This document shows, in pieces, positions 41,611 to 50,857 of a stretch of DNA of 64,000 bases. Origin of the DNA: JBGTNQ01 sp964646785. GTDB lineage: Bacteria > Patescibacteriota > Minisyncoccia > Phycocordibacterales > Zambryskibacteraceae. The position numbers and the translations under genes are program-made. The notes under the pieces are model-generated. The model saw only the letters and a list, made by a program, of their open reading frames with translations. It did not search any database and was not told the origin of the DNA. The DNA is taken from positions 1 through 64,000 of the forward strand of contig CAZYGU010000001.1 in assembly GCA_964646785.1 (NCBI GenBank). Reading direction: 5' to 3'. Every line of letters begins with the position of its first letter. Position 1 is the first letter of the stretch.

Positions 41611-42562
41611 AAAAAAACATTCCTTACTAAAAAGTATCATAATAAGCACACTGATTGTTCTTATTGTTGGATGTATATTTGTATTACAGAAAAATCCTGC
41701 AGCCAATATCCCTTCAAAGCAAGTGAGTTTTCTTTTTGTTGGTGACATTATGCTTTCACGTCAAATCGGGAGGATTATGTATGAAGAGCAGGATCCCTTA
41801 TATTATTTTTTACGGTTAAAAGATGTAACAAGTCGCCCCGATATAACCTTTGGAAACCTTGAGACCTCAGTATCAACTCGTGGGGAAAATGTTGGCAGTA
41901 TCTACTCATTTCGTAGTCATCCAGACTTTTTGAAAGGGCCATTGTATGGAGGGTTTGATGTGTTATCAATCGCTAATAATCATACATTTGATTGGGGGCC
42001 AACTGCTTTTCTTGATACGATTTCTCATGTACGAAACAACGGAATGTTTCCTGTTGGAGGAGGTGCAACTATTTCTGAGGCACGATTACCAACTATTATT
42101 GAGAAAAATGGTGTGAAGGTTGCCTTTCTTGCATATAGTCAATTTGCAAACAAAAACCCTAATAATACTATTCCCGCTATCGCACCACTCAACAGAGAGT
42201 GGATGAAAGAGGATGTTGTACGAGCAAACACGCAGGCTGATATTGTGATTGTTTCTTTGCATTGGGGAGATGAGTACGAAACAAATGCTTCTGATTTCCA
42301 AAAAACGATTGCTCACGAGCTTATTGATACAGGTGCTCGAATGGTAATTGGGCATCATCCTCATGTTATACAGCAGGTAGAAAGCTATCATGGAGGTCTT
42401 ATTGCGTACAGTTTGGGTAATTTTGTGTTTGATCAGAATTTCTCAGAGGACACTAGGAAGGGAATGATGCTATTCGTTACAGCAACACCAGAGAAAGTAG
42501 AAGAGCATAATTCTACAATCGTTCGTTTTACTGATAGATTTCAGCCATACATTCCTGAGTAG
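41603..42562 (+). CDS. CapA-family poly-gamma-glutamate synthesis-like protein, membrane-anchored
   Basis: 319 residues from ATG 41603 (ATGAATAG overlaps the deaminase stop); another ATG at 41591 is possible. A Lys-rich start and one TM segment (about 9-28) suggest a signal anchor. The metallophosphatase-like core has FVGDIMLSRQIGR, FGNLETSV, SIANNHTFDWG, VSLHWGDEYE, IGHHPHVIQ and YSLGNFVFDQ, which define the CapA fold. CapA homologues act in poly-gamma-glutamate capsule synthesis, but no capB or capC is near, so the substrate is open. Confidence 0.85.
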   Translation: MNRKKHSLLKSIIISTLIVLIVGCIFVLQKNPAANIPSKQVSFLFVGDIMLSRQIGRIMYEEQDPLYYFLRLKDVTSRPDITFGNLETSVSTRGENVGSIYSFRSHPDFLKGPLYGGFDVLSIANNHTFDWGPTAFLDTISHVRNNGMFPVGGGATISEARLPTIIEKNGVKVAFLAYSQFANKNPNNTIPAIAPLNREWMKEDVVRANTQADIVIVSLHWGDEYETNASDFQKTIAHELIDTGARMVIGHHPHVIQQVESYHGGLIAYSLGNFVFDQNFSEDTRKGMMLFVTATPEKVEEHNSTIVRFTDRFQPYIPE

Positions 42563-42570
42563 ATACTTGC

Positions 42571-42576
42571 TATACT
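42571..42576 (+). promoter_or_regulatory. -10 box TATACT before the AI-2E-type permease
   Basis: TATACT ends 6 nt before the ATG at 42583, so the predicted transcript starts at the start codon. Confidence 0.5.
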
Positions 42577-42582
42577 TATTGT

Positions 42583-43626
42583 ATGAAACACCATCGTATT
42601 CAACTTATCTTTTTTTATCTTGTTATTTTAGCAATACTAACTCTTAGTTTCTTTATATTTCTGCCTTTTTTTTCTGTATTATTTTTAGCACTCGTGTTTG
42701 CAATTTTATTCGATCCTGTTCACAAGAAAGTTCTCTCTGTATTTCACAATCGTCATGCTCTGAGTGCATTTTTTTCAGTACTGATTGTATTCTTTGTTAT
42801 CGTTGGTCCTATCTCTTTTCTTGGAACACTTTTATTCCAAGAGGCGACAAATTTGTACACATCTATTCTTTCTGATGGTGGAAATGTTCATATCACAAAT
42901 TCAATTGCTGCATTCCAGTCCGGAGTGGCACAATATTTTCCTCACGCGAATGTATCCCTACTTGAGGGTGATGCACAAACATATCTAGAGAGTGGACTTT
43001 CATGGTTTCTGAAACATTTTTCAATCGTGTTTTCTGGTGCTGTAAATATTGCTTTCAGTTTATTCTTGATGCTTCTTGCTCTATTTTATTTTTTCAAGGA
43101 CGGAAAGAAACTTGTTGAAACCCTTATCGATTTAAGTCCACTGGAGGATATAAATGATAAAAAGATTATTGGTCGTATCGTTGTTGCAGTGAATTCAGTT
43201 GTTCGAGGGAATCTTGTTATTGGAGTTATTCAAGGACTTCTTACTGGAATTGGTTTTGCTATTTTTGGCGTTCCAAGTCCAGTAATTTGGGGAACAGTTG
43301 CTGCAGTTACTTCTCTCATGCCGACAATTGGTACGAGTATTGTACTTATACCGGGTATTTTATTTGTGTTCTTTTCTTCTGGTCCATTATTTGGTCTAGG
43401 ATTATTATTATGGGGTGCTTTAGCAGTAGGATTAATTGATAACTTTCTCGGTCCGACACTCATCAATAGAGATATTCATATTCATCCGTTTCTTATTCTC
43501 TTATCGGTATTTGGAGGATTATCTTTCTTTGGACCAATAGGTTTTATCGCTGGTCCTGTGATTCTCAGTATGTTGTTTTCTTTATTTGATATTTATCCTG
43601 TCGTTGTACACGGTGCAAAAGAGTAG
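42583..43626 (+). CDS. AI-2E family transporter (PerM-like)
   Basis: 347 residues with about eight hydrophobic segments. The first two pairs (LVILAILTLSFFIFLPFF and LALVFAILFDPVHKKVL) open the PF01594 fold. FKDGKKLVETLIDLSPL is the amphipathic region typical of the family, followed by GVIQGLLTGIGFAIFGVPSPVIWG and PTIGTSIVLIPG. Despite the name, most members have other or unknown substrates (ions, small effluxes). It has its own near-leaderless promoter. Confidence 0.85.
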   Translation: MKHHRIQLIFFYLVILAILTLSFFIFLPFFSVLFLALVFAILFDPVHKKVLSVFHNRHALSAFFSVLIVFFVIVGPISFLGTLLFQEATNLYTSILSDGGNVHITNSIAAFQSGVAQYFPHANVSLLEGDAQTYLESGLSWFLKHFSIVFSGAVNIAFSLFLMLLALFYFFKDGKKLVETLIDLSPLEDINDKKIIGRIVVAVNSVVRGNLVIGVIQGLLTGIGFAIFGVPSPVIWGTVAAVTSLMPTIGTSIVLIPGILFVFFSSGPLFGLGLLLWGALAVGLIDNFLGPTLINRDIHIHPFLILLSVFGGLSFFGPIGFIAGPVILSMLFSLFDIYPVVVHGAKE

Positions 43627-43687
43627 TTTCTGTATTCATAATGTTTTTTTGTGAGATAATCGATGCAGTTTAATACCACGTTCATAT

Positions 43688-44905
43688 ATGCGAGTTCTTA
43701 TGTTCGGGTGGGAATTCCCACCATATAATAGTGGAGGTTTAGGTGTCGCATGCTGGGGTTTAACTCGGGCAATGAGTGATCTTGGTATATCTGTAACATT
43801 TGTATTACCTAAAAGGTTTCCATTTTCAGATGGGCATTGTCCCCTTGTATTTGGTGACGATCATGGGGATATATCACTTCGTGGTGTTGAGACGCTTTTG
43901 ACTCCATATCTTACTTCATCGCGATATGCACTTTTGCGTGGAAGTTCAGTAGATAGTTTTTATGGGCACAGTCTTCTTGATGAGGTATTGCGATACGCTG
44001 AGGTCGCAGGAAAAATTGCTCAAGAGGTTCCGCATGATGTTATTCATGCTCATGATTGGCTTTCATTTCCAGCTGGCATCGAAGCAAAGCGTGAGAGCGG
44101 TAAACCTCTTGTTGTGCACGTTCATGCGACTGAGTTTGATAGAGTTGGAAGTGGTCAGGTAAACCAGGCAGTGTATGATACCGAAAGACAGGGAATGGAA
44201 GAGGCAGATAGAATCATAGCGGTTTCTCAGTACACAAAAGATATTATTGTTGCACATTACGGGATTTTTCCTGAAAAAATATTTGTTGTTCATAATGGAA
44301 TTAATGAGTCAGATTTTATTAGTGAAACAACAACTCCTCTATTTCTTGAACGATTAAAAAAGGATGGGAATAAGATTGTGTTGTTTGTTGGACGACTCAC
44401 TTTGCAAAAAGGTCCCGATTACTTTGTTAAAGTTGCACAGAAAGTTGTTCAGCATTTTCCAAATGTATATTTCGTTGTTTCCGGTTCAGGTGACATGGAG
44501 GGGGGTATTATCCAGTCAGTATCAAAAGCGAACTTGTCATCAAAATTTATGTTTACAGGTTTTCTCAGAGGAGAAGAATTGTCTTCGATCTATAAAGCAG
44601 CAGATTTATATATCATGCCTTCTGTTTCAGAACCATTTGGTATTACTCCACTTGAAGCTGCTATTCATGACACACCAGTTATTATTTCAAAACAAGCAGG
44701 AGTAAGTGAAGTATTGCGCAATGCTCTAAAGGTTGATTTTTGGGATGTTGATGGTATTGCAGATAAAGTGGTAGCAATTTTGACACATAATTCTCTTCAC
44801 CAAAGCCTCATGAATGGTGCACATACGGAAGCAAGATCTATTGGATGGAAGGAAGCTGCAGAGAAATGTATAATGCTCTATAAGCAATTAGTAAAAAGTA
44901 GTTAG
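43688..44905 (+). CDS. Glycogen synthase-like glycosyltransferase (GT4/GT5)
   Basis: 405 residues. MFGWEFPPYNSGGLGVACWGL is the opening of archaeal/bacterial glycogen synthase-like GT4/5 enzymes, with the Gly-rich loop. VIHAHDWLSFPAG, VHVHATEFDR and VHNGINESDF follow. The donor half has FVGRLTLQKGPDYF, FVVSGSGDM and the E-x7-E site VSEPFGITPLEAAI. It heads a set with GH57 and GH15 enzymes, so it probably elongates an alpha-glucan from a nucleotide glucose. TAATAC is a possible -10 at 43671-43676. Confidence 0.82.
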   Translation: MRVLMFGWEFPPYNSGGLGVACWGLTRAMSDLGISVTFVLPKRFPFSDGHCPLVFGDDHGDISLRGVETLLTPYLTSSRYALLRGSSVDSFYGHSLLDEVLRYAEVAGKIAQEVPHDVIHAHDWLSFPAGIEAKRESGKPLVVHVHATEFDRVGSGQVNQAVYDTERQGMEEADRIIAVSQYTKDIIVAHYGIFPEKIFVVHNGINESDFISETTTPLFLERLKKDGNKIVLFVGRLTLQKGPDYFVKVAQKVVQHFPNVYFVVSGSGDMEGGIIQSVSKANLSSKFMFTGFLRGEELSSIYKAADLYIMPSVSEPFGITPLEAAIHDTPVIISKQAGVSEVLRNALKVDFWDVDGIADKVVAILTHNSLHQSLMNGAHTEARSIGWKEAAEKCIMLYKQLVKSS

Positions 44906-44999
44906 ATACCCATTCTTCAATCTATAAGGGTGTGTGTCTACTGTTTTATATCACTGCATCTTTACAATAGCTAACAACTAAACATCAAACACTTCTCCT

Positions 45000-46253
45000 A
45001 TGCCATCAGTATGCTTTTATTTTCAAGTTCATCAGCCAATGCGTGTTAAGCGATATCGGATGTTTGATATTGGCCATGATCGAGAGTATTTTAACGATGA
45101 CGGAGAGTCAAATGTAAATAATAAAAAAATACTCCTAAAGGTTGCGGAAAAGTGTTATATACCAACAAATAAAGTTCTCCTTGATTTGCTTCATACCTAT
45201 CCAGAGTTTCGTGTTAGTTTTTCACTGTCAGGGGTATTTCTTGAACAAGCAGCTATGTATGCGCCAGAAGTGATTAGGTCATTTCAAGATCTTGTTGCAA
45301 CTGGCAGGGTAGAAATTCTTGCGGAGACCTATTATCACTCACTTGCAGCACTATATTCAAAGGATGAATTTCATGAACAAGTGAGTGAGCATAGTGCGCT
45401 TATTAAAAAGCTATTTGATGTTACACCTACGGTATTTCGAAATACTGAATTGATCTACAGTAATGATATAGCTCGGGAAGTGGAATTAATGGGATATAAA
45501 GGAATTCTTACTGAGGGAGCAGATCATGTATTAGATTGGCGAAGTCCGAATTTTGTATACAAACCTTCAGGTACCCGAAATATAAAGCTTCTATTAAAAA
45601 ATTATAAACTTTCAGATGATATTGCCTTTCGTTTTGGAAGTAAAGAATGGGAGGGGTATCCACTCACTGCTGATACGTTTGCGAAATGGATTAATGCAAT
45701 CAATGGGAGTGGAGACACGATTAATCTGTTTATGGATTATGAAACGTTTGGGGAACATCAGTGGGAATCGACTGGTATTTTTGATTTTCTAAAGGCTCTT
45801 CCTGGTGAAGTGCTAAAACATGTTGATAATCGATTTCTCACACCTTCACAAGTGATAGATCGTCATGAATCAGTATCAGAGCTCGATATTCCTCATGTCA
45901 TTTCATGGGCTGATATTGAACGTGACTTATCTGCGTGGCGTTCAAATGATATCCAGCATGATGCACTTAATTCAGTATATGGTTTGGAAAAAAGTGTTGT
46001 AGCAAGCGGTGATCCATTGATACTTCGTGACTGGAGAAGGCTTCAAACATCTGATCATTTTTATTATATGTGTACAAAGTGGTTTGCGGACGGAGATGTT
46101 CATAAATATTTTAATCCGTATGAGACACCTTATGATGCTTTCATTGCGTATATGAATGTACTCCAAGATTTAAAGTTACGCATCGAAGAATCTCGCAAAG
46201 AAAGAGAACATCATGTTACAATTAATAAAATTCGTTTACCTGAAACTGCATAA
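45000..46253 (+). CDS. Glycoside hydrolase family 57 (alpha-amylase/branching-type)
   Basis: 417 residues. PSVCFYFQVHQPMRVKRY is the family's first motif (H-Q-P). GRVEILAETYYHSLAA, FRNTELIYSND with the nucleophile-position Glu, and FMDYETFGEHQ with the acid/base-position Asp are the further GH57 landmarks. It acts on alpha-1,4-glucans in the cytoplasm; hydrolase versus 4-alpha-glucanotransferase or branching activity cannot be told. The gene follows the glucan synthase and precedes a small partner and a GH15 enzyme. Confidence 0.87.
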   Translation: MPSVCFYFQVHQPMRVKRYRMFDIGHDREYFNDDGESNVNNKKILLKVAEKCYIPTNKVLLDLLHTYPEFRVSFSLSGVFLEQAAMYAPEVIRSFQDLVATGRVEILAETYYHSLAALYSKDEFHEQVSEHSALIKKLFDVTPTVFRNTELIYSNDIAREVELMGYKGILTEGADHVLDWRSPNFVYKPSGTRNIKLLLKNYKLSDDIAFRFGSKEWEGYPLTADTFAKWINAINGSGDTINLFMDYETFGEHQWESTGIFDFLKALPGEVLKHVDNRFLTPSQVIDRHESVSELDIPHVISWADIERDLSAWRSNDIQHDALNSVYGLEKSVVASGDPLILRDWRRLQTSDHFYYMCTKWFADGDVHKYFNPYETPYDAFIAYMNVLQDLKLRIEESRKEREHHVTINKIRLPETA

Positions 46254-46256
46254 TGT

Positions 46257-46877
46257 ATGTTTGGAAAAAAGAAAAAAAATAAAAGAAGTTTATTCGACAG
46301 AATCTTCGGGGTCACTGCACCAACTGCAGATCCTATTGTAATATCTGTTGTCACTGATGTTGAGAAGCAGGAGGAAATTCCTTCAGAGAAAAATAGCATA
46401 CTTTCATACCCAGATTTCTCACAAATGGTTGTAGAGTCATTGAATGAGCAACCACTGGAGTCTTCTTTCGAAGTTTTGGAACAGGTAGATTCTCCTCAAC
46501 TAGAAGATGTAGTGTCATATCCTGACTTCTCAGAAATGTCTGCTCAAGAGGGTAGTGAGCAACCTACTATTTCAATCGTGGTGGAGAATAGTGATGAATC
46601 CATACAAGGTTCAGTACGGTCAATAAAACCTCATAGGTATATTTCTGATGAAGAGCGATTTGTATTAGTGTCAGGTGAGAAGCTTCAAACATTACATGAA
46701 TTACGAGATACTCTTCGTGGTATGCCTACACATGTATGGAAAGCTCATGTATCGCCAGAAAGAAATGATTTTGCAAATTGGATTGAATATGTTTCTCAAG
46801 ATCCTCTTCTTTCGTATCACTGTCGTGCGTGCCCAACTCCTGAAGCATTAAGAGCACTTCTCTCTGTTTCGCTATAA
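46257..46877 (+). CDS. Hypothetical protein with internal repeat, in polyglucan cluster
   Basis: 206 residues. A Lys-rich start (MFGKKKKNKRSLFD) leads to an acidic low-complexity half that contains two copies of a short unit, SYPDFSQM and SYPDFSEM, about 43 residues apart. The second half (from about residue 130) is a compact domain with RFVLVSGEKLQTLHELRD, HVWKAHVSPERNDFANWIEYV and a Cys pair near HCRACPTP. The last domain resembles small domains seen beside archaeal and CPR sugar-metabolism genes, but I cannot name it with confidence. It is 3 nt after the GH57 stop and probably co-regulated. Confidence 0.65.
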   Translation: MFGKKKKNKRSLFDRIFGVTAPTADPIVISVVTDVEKQEEIPSEKNSILSYPDFSQMVVESLNEQPLESSFEVLEQVDSPQLEDVVSYPDFSEMSAQEGSEQPTISIVVENSDESIQGSVRSIKPHRYISDEERFVLVSGEKLQTLHELRDTLRGMPTHVWKAHVSPERNDFANWIEYVSQDPLLSYHCRACPTPEALRALLSVSL

Positions 46878-46925
46878 CTTTCTTTTTTGTTTGTTGTAAT
46901 CCTTAGATGATGTACTTTCCTGTGA

Positions 46926-46931
46926 TAAAAT
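46926..46931 (+). promoter_or_regulatory. -10-like box TAAAAT before the GH15 gene
   Basis: TAAAAT ends 6 nt before the ATG at 46938, a leaderless arrangement. No clear -35 is seen. Confidence 0.4.
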
Positions 46932-46937
46932 AAAACA

Positions 46938-48923
46938 ATGTCGCGCTCTCTCGTACTTGGAAATGGCACAGCACTATTATGTTTTGACCGTTTTGGTCAG
47001 GTACGAGATTTTTATTTTCCTTATGCAGGTTTAGAAAATCATATCGCTGCTGGTGATGTACATAAGATTGGGGTATTTGTTGACGGTGTTTTCTCTTGGA
47101 TTTCTGACGAAGGATGGAATGTACAGGTAGACTATGAGAAAGAAACGATGGTGTCACATATTGTTGCACGAAATAATACAATCGGAGTGAGTCTCTTGTT
47201 TACAGATGTGTTATATAACGAGAAAAATATTTTTGTTCGGACTGTAACAGTAGAGAATAATGCATCGCAAGTAAGAACGATAAAAGTATTCTTTAATCAA
47301 CAGTTTCAAATTTCCCAAACAACCCATGCTGATACGGCCTACTATAATCCAGCAACAGAAGCAGTGGTCCATTACAAAGGAAGGAGAGTATTTTTGGTGA
47401 GTGGTGAGTCAGGAGGTAGCCGTTTTACTGATTATAGTGTTGGTATATTTAAAATTGAAGGAAAAGAAGGTACTTGGCGTGATGCAGAAGATGGAGTTCT
47501 TTCAAAAAATCCAATCGAGCATGGATCTGTTGATTCAACGATTGCCTTCGATGTCTCGGTTCCAGCTCATGGTACTGGGATTATTCGATATTGGATTACA
47601 GTTGCACAAACATTTCGTGAAGCAGCCGCGCTACAAGATTTATTGCTAGAAAAAACTCCAGCACATGTTATTGAAACTACTCGAAACTTTTGGCATGCAT
47701 GGGTGAACAAGTTCACATTCACATTTTATGGTCTTTCACCTGAGGTTATCGAATTATTTAAAAAATCTTTGTTCATTATTCGCACACATTGTGATAATGG
47801 AGGAGGTATTCTTGCATCTGGTGATTCTGATAACTTTCGCTACGGAAGAGATACGTATGCATATGTATGGCCTCGCGATGGAGCGTTTATCGCTATGGCA
47901 CTTGATAAGGCTGGATATTTTGACATAGCACACCGCTTTTATGAGTTTGCAAATCAAGTTATTACCGAAGAGGGATACATGCTGCATAAGTATCAACCCG
48001 ATAAGTCACTTGGAAGTTCTTGGCACCCTTGGTCAAAAAATGGGAAGGAGCAATTACCAATTCAAGAAGATGAAACTGCGCTTCTTGTAATTGGGCTTTG
48101 GCGTCACTATGAAAAAAGTAAGGATCTTGAATTTGTTGAAAATGTATATGATCTTCTTATTAAACAAACTGCACGATTCATGATGAAGTATCGAGAAAAG
48201 TTTGTAACGAATCTACCAGTTGAAAGTTATGATTTATGGGAGGAAAGGAGAGGGGTCACAACATTTACTGCATCCACTGTATATGGAGCGCTCATAGCTG
48301 CATCACGTTTTGCTGATGTATTAGGAAAGAGAGATGATGAAGATATGTATCGTAGGGCAGCAGAGGAGATTCAGCAGTCGATACTTTCTTTCTTCTATAA
48401 TCCGGAAACAAAATATTTCGATAAGCTCCTAACTGTTGAAAATTCTGTGGTGAAAAAAGATGAGAGTTTTGATGTATCAAGTTTGTTTGGTGTTTTTCAA
48501 TTCGGTATCCTTCCCGCTGATGATGCTCGAATGAAGGATGCAAGAAAAGCAGTTGCTGAGAGATTATCAAAACCAATTTCTATAGGAGGTTTTGCTCGAC
48601 ATGAAAAAGATTCATTTTATGAAGTAACTCCCGATGTTCCGGGTAACCCATGGTTTATTACAACCCTCTGGATGATGCAATACGATATTGCATGTGCAAA
48701 AACAGAGGATGATTTAAAAAAAATTGGAAAGCAATTTGATTGGTTCGTTGTTCACGCACTTCCGTCAGGGATTTTATCAGAGCAGATTCATCCCATGACA
48801 GGGGAGCAGCTTTCTGTTGCACCACTTACCTGGAGTCATGCAGAATTCGTTCTCACTGTTATTTCATATCTTGAGCGAGCTGAAGCGTTAGGTCTTTGTG
48901 ATGTTTGCTATCCAGTAAAATAA
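46938..48923 (+). CDS. Glycoside hydrolase family 15 glucoamylase-type protein
   Basis: 661 residues. The N-terminal beta domain (to about 280) is followed by the (alpha/alpha)6 barrel. GRDTYAYVWPRDGAFIAMAL is the substrate loop; QEDETALLVIGLW carries the general-acid-position Glu, and LTWSHAEFVLTVIS carries the general-base-position Glu of GH15. YDLWEERRGVTTF is another conserved segment. Glucoamylases or glucodextranases release glucose from alpha-glucans; trehalases of this family also exist. No signal peptide is present, so it is probably a cytoplasmic storage-glucan degrader. Confidence 0.87.
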   Translation: MSRSLVLGNGTALLCFDRFGQVRDFYFPYAGLENHIAAGDVHKIGVFVDGVFSWISDEGWNVQVDYEKETMVSHIVARNNTIGVSLLFTDVLYNEKNIFVRTVTVENNASQVRTIKVFFNQQFQISQTTHADTAYYNPATEAVVHYKGRRVFLVSGESGGSRFTDYSVGIFKIEGKEGTWRDAEDGVLSKNPIEHGSVDSTIAFDVSVPAHGTGIIRYWITVAQTFREAAALQDLLLEKTPAHVIETTRNFWHAWVNKFTFTFYGLSPEVIELFKKSLFIIRTHCDNGGGILASGDSDNFRYGRDTYAYVWPRDGAFIAMALDKAGYFDIAHRFYEFANQVITEEGYMLHKYQPDKSLGSSWHPWSKNGKEQLPIQEDETALLVIGLWRHYEKSKDLEFVENVYDLLIKQTARFMMKYREKFVTNLPVESYDLWEERRGVTTFTASTVYGALIAASRFADVLGKRDDEDMYRRAAEEIQQSILSFFYNPETKYFDKLLTVENSVVKKDESFDVSSLFGVFQFGILPADDARMKDARKAVAERLSKPISIGGFARHEKDSFYEVTPDVPGNPWFITTLWMMQYDIACAKTEDDLKKIGKQFDWFVVHALPSGILSEQIHPMTGEQLSVAPLTWSHAEFVLTVISYLERAEALGLCDVCYPVK

Positions 48924-48947
48924 CGATATACTGCGGTCAATACTTGT

Positions 48948-49835
48948 ATGAATAAAACAGTTGCTACTCATAGTGGAGCGTTCCATGCTGACGAAATATT
49001 TGCGGTTGCTACCCTCATGTTGGCGTTAAAAGAAGAGGTTTTTGTTGTTCGGACTCGTGATCCAAAGGCCTATGAAAAGGCTGACTTTGTTATTGATGTT
49101 GGGGGTGTCTATGACCCTAAAAACGGCCGTTTTGACCACCATCAGATAGGGGGTGCTGGTATGCATCAGAATACAATTCCATACGCTTCTTTCGGCCTTT
49201 TGTGGAAGGAGTATGGAGTTGAGTTATGTGGTGGTGATTCGATTGTTGCTGAAAGAATAGAACAGAGACTGGTATCCGCAATTGATGCTCCAGATAATGG
49301 AATTTCTATCTATACAAACATTCATAAAGATATATATCCATATACAATCGGTGACGTATTTAGTGCATATTTTCCTGATGTTAATGTTACAAATAAAAAC
49401 ATTGATAGAGCTTTCTTAAGTTGTGTATCCATTGCAAAAGATCTTCTTTTTCGCGAAATCGAAAAGGCAAAAAACTTCGTAACACAAGAACATATTGTTG
49501 AGGATATATATCAAAAGTCGGAAGAGAAGGGGATCATTGTACTTGAAAATAGATACCCATGGGCAGAAGTTCTTGCGAGATATCCAGAACCCCAATTTGT
49601 AGTGTACCCTGACATTGATATGAAGAAATGGTCAGTAAAAGGGGTACGAAATGAGCCACGTTCGTTCGATCTCCGAAAGATGTTTCCTGTGACTTGGGCA
49701 GGAAAACGAGATGCTGAATTGCAAGAAATATCAGGCGTACAGGATGCTGTGTTTTGTCATAATGGACGATTTATTGCGGTGGCAGAAAGTAAGGAGGGGG
49801 CAATTGCTCTAGCTCGTATTGCATTAAATTCCTAA
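48948..49835 (+). CDS. MYG1-like metal-dependent phosphoesterase (UPF0160)
   Basis: 295 residues. THSGAFHADEIFAVA at the start and GRFDHHQIGG a little later are the DHH-like metal motifs; DAPDNGIS, NIHKDIYPYTIGDVFSAY and SGVQDAVFCHNGRFIAVAESKEGAIALA agree with the MYG1 family. MYG1 proteins are 3'-5' RNA exonucleases in mitochondria; bacterial members are little studied. A TATACT box at 48927-48932 lies 15 nt before the ATG. It lies 30 nt before obg. Confidence 0.85.
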   Translation: MNKTVATHSGAFHADEIFAVATLMLALKEEVFVVRTRDPKAYEKADFVIDVGGVYDPKNGRFDHHQIGGAGMHQNTIPYASFGLLWKEYGVELCGGDSIVAERIEQRLVSAIDAPDNGISIYTNIHKDIYPYTIGDVFSAYFPDVNVTNKNIDRAFLSCVSIAKDLLFREIEKAKNFVTQEHIVEDIYQKSEEKGIIVLENRYPWAEVLARYPEPQFVVYPDIDMKKWSVKGVRNEPRSFDLRKMFPVTWAGKRDAELQEISGVQDAVFCHNGRFIAVAESKEGAIALARIALNS

Positions 49836-49865
49836 TTCTTTTATTTATTTTTTTACTTCACCATT

Positions 49866-50828
49866 ATGTTTATCGATGAATTAACAATACATGCGCGTGC
49901 AGGGAAGGGGGGCGACGGAGTCGTGCTTTGGCTTCATGAAAAAGGAAAAGAGTTTTCGGGACCATCTGGTGGAAATGGTGGAAGAGGTGGAGATATTTTT
50001 GTTGAGGCAGTTCGTGATCTCGGTATCTTAGCATCATACAGAAATCAAAAAGAGTTCACTGCATGGAATGGTGATCCAGGACAAAAGAAAACTCGTCAAG
50101 GAAAAAATGGAGAAGATCTTACGATCAAACTTCCAGTTGGATCAATCGTTACAAATCTTGAAACAAGGCGTCGTGTCGAATTACGAACAATTGGGCAAAT
50201 TGAAAAAATACTTGAAGGTGGTCGTGGTGGACTTGGTAATGAACATTTTAAGTCGTCTCGAAATATACGACCAACGGAATCAACTCCGGGTGCACTAGGT
50301 GAAGAAGCAGATTTTTATATTGAACTTGAACTGGTTGCTGATGCAGGATTTGTTGGACTCCCAAATGCAGGTAAGTCGAGTTTGTTGAACACACTTACAA
50401 ATGCAAAAGCAAAAGTTGGTAATTTTCAATTTACTACATTAGAACCAAACCTCGGAGATTTTTACGGATTTATTCTTGCTGATATTCCAGGACTCATTGA
50501 GGGTGCTTCAGATGGAAAAGGATTGGGACACAAGTTTCTTCGTCATATCAAAAGAACAAAAATGGTATTACATTGTATTTCAGCAGAAGATGATGTTCTT
50601 CATTCTTATCGCACGATTCGTGAAGAGTTGAAACTCTATGGTGGAGGTATCACAGAAAAACCTGAAGCAATTATTCTCACAAAATCAGATACAATTTCTC
50701 CTGAAGAGCTGAGCGAAAAGATTGATATTTTGAAGAAGATAAATCCACATTGCATTTCCGTTTCTATTTTTGATGAAGACACAATAAAAGATCTTAAGAC
50801 GTTCATTTCAAGACAGATTGAAGGCTAG
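49866..50828 (+). CDS. obg: GTPase Obg/CgtA
   Basis: 320 residues. The Gly-rich Obg fold occupies about residues 1-158 (GPSGGNGGRGGDIFVEA, GRGGLGNEHFKSSRN). The G domain shows GLPNAGKSSLL (P-loop, about 163-173), FTTLEPNLG (G2), DIPGLIEGASDGKGLG (G3) and LTKSD (G4). The C-terminal OCT domain of some Obg proteins is lacking. It is a ribosome-assembly and stress GTPase, in the cytoplasm and on 50S particles. Confidence 0.95.
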   Translation: MFIDELTIHARAGKGGDGVVLWLHEKGKEFSGPSGGNGGRGGDIFVEAVRDLGILASYRNQKEFTAWNGDPGQKKTRQGKNGEDLTIKLPVGSIVTNLETRRRVELRTIGQIEKILEGGRGGLGNEHFKSSRNIRPTESTPGALGEEADFYIELELVADAGFVGLPNAGKSSLLNTLTNAKAKVGNFQFTTLEPNLGDFYGFILADIPGLIEGASDGKGLGHKFLRHIKRTKMVLHCISAEDDVLHSYRTIREELKLYGGGITEKPEAIILTKSDTISPEELSEKIDILKKINPHCISVSIFDEDTIKDLKTFISRQIEG

Positions 50829-50845
50829 ACGGTTCTAGGCTATGC

Positions 50846-50851
50846 TATATT
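50846..50851 (+). promoter_or_regulatory. -10 box TATATT before gatB
   Basis: TATATT (50846-50851; TATGCT at 50841 is an alternative) ends 6 nt before the ATG at 50858, a leaderless start. Confidence 0.45.
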
Positions 50852-50857
50852 TCTATT

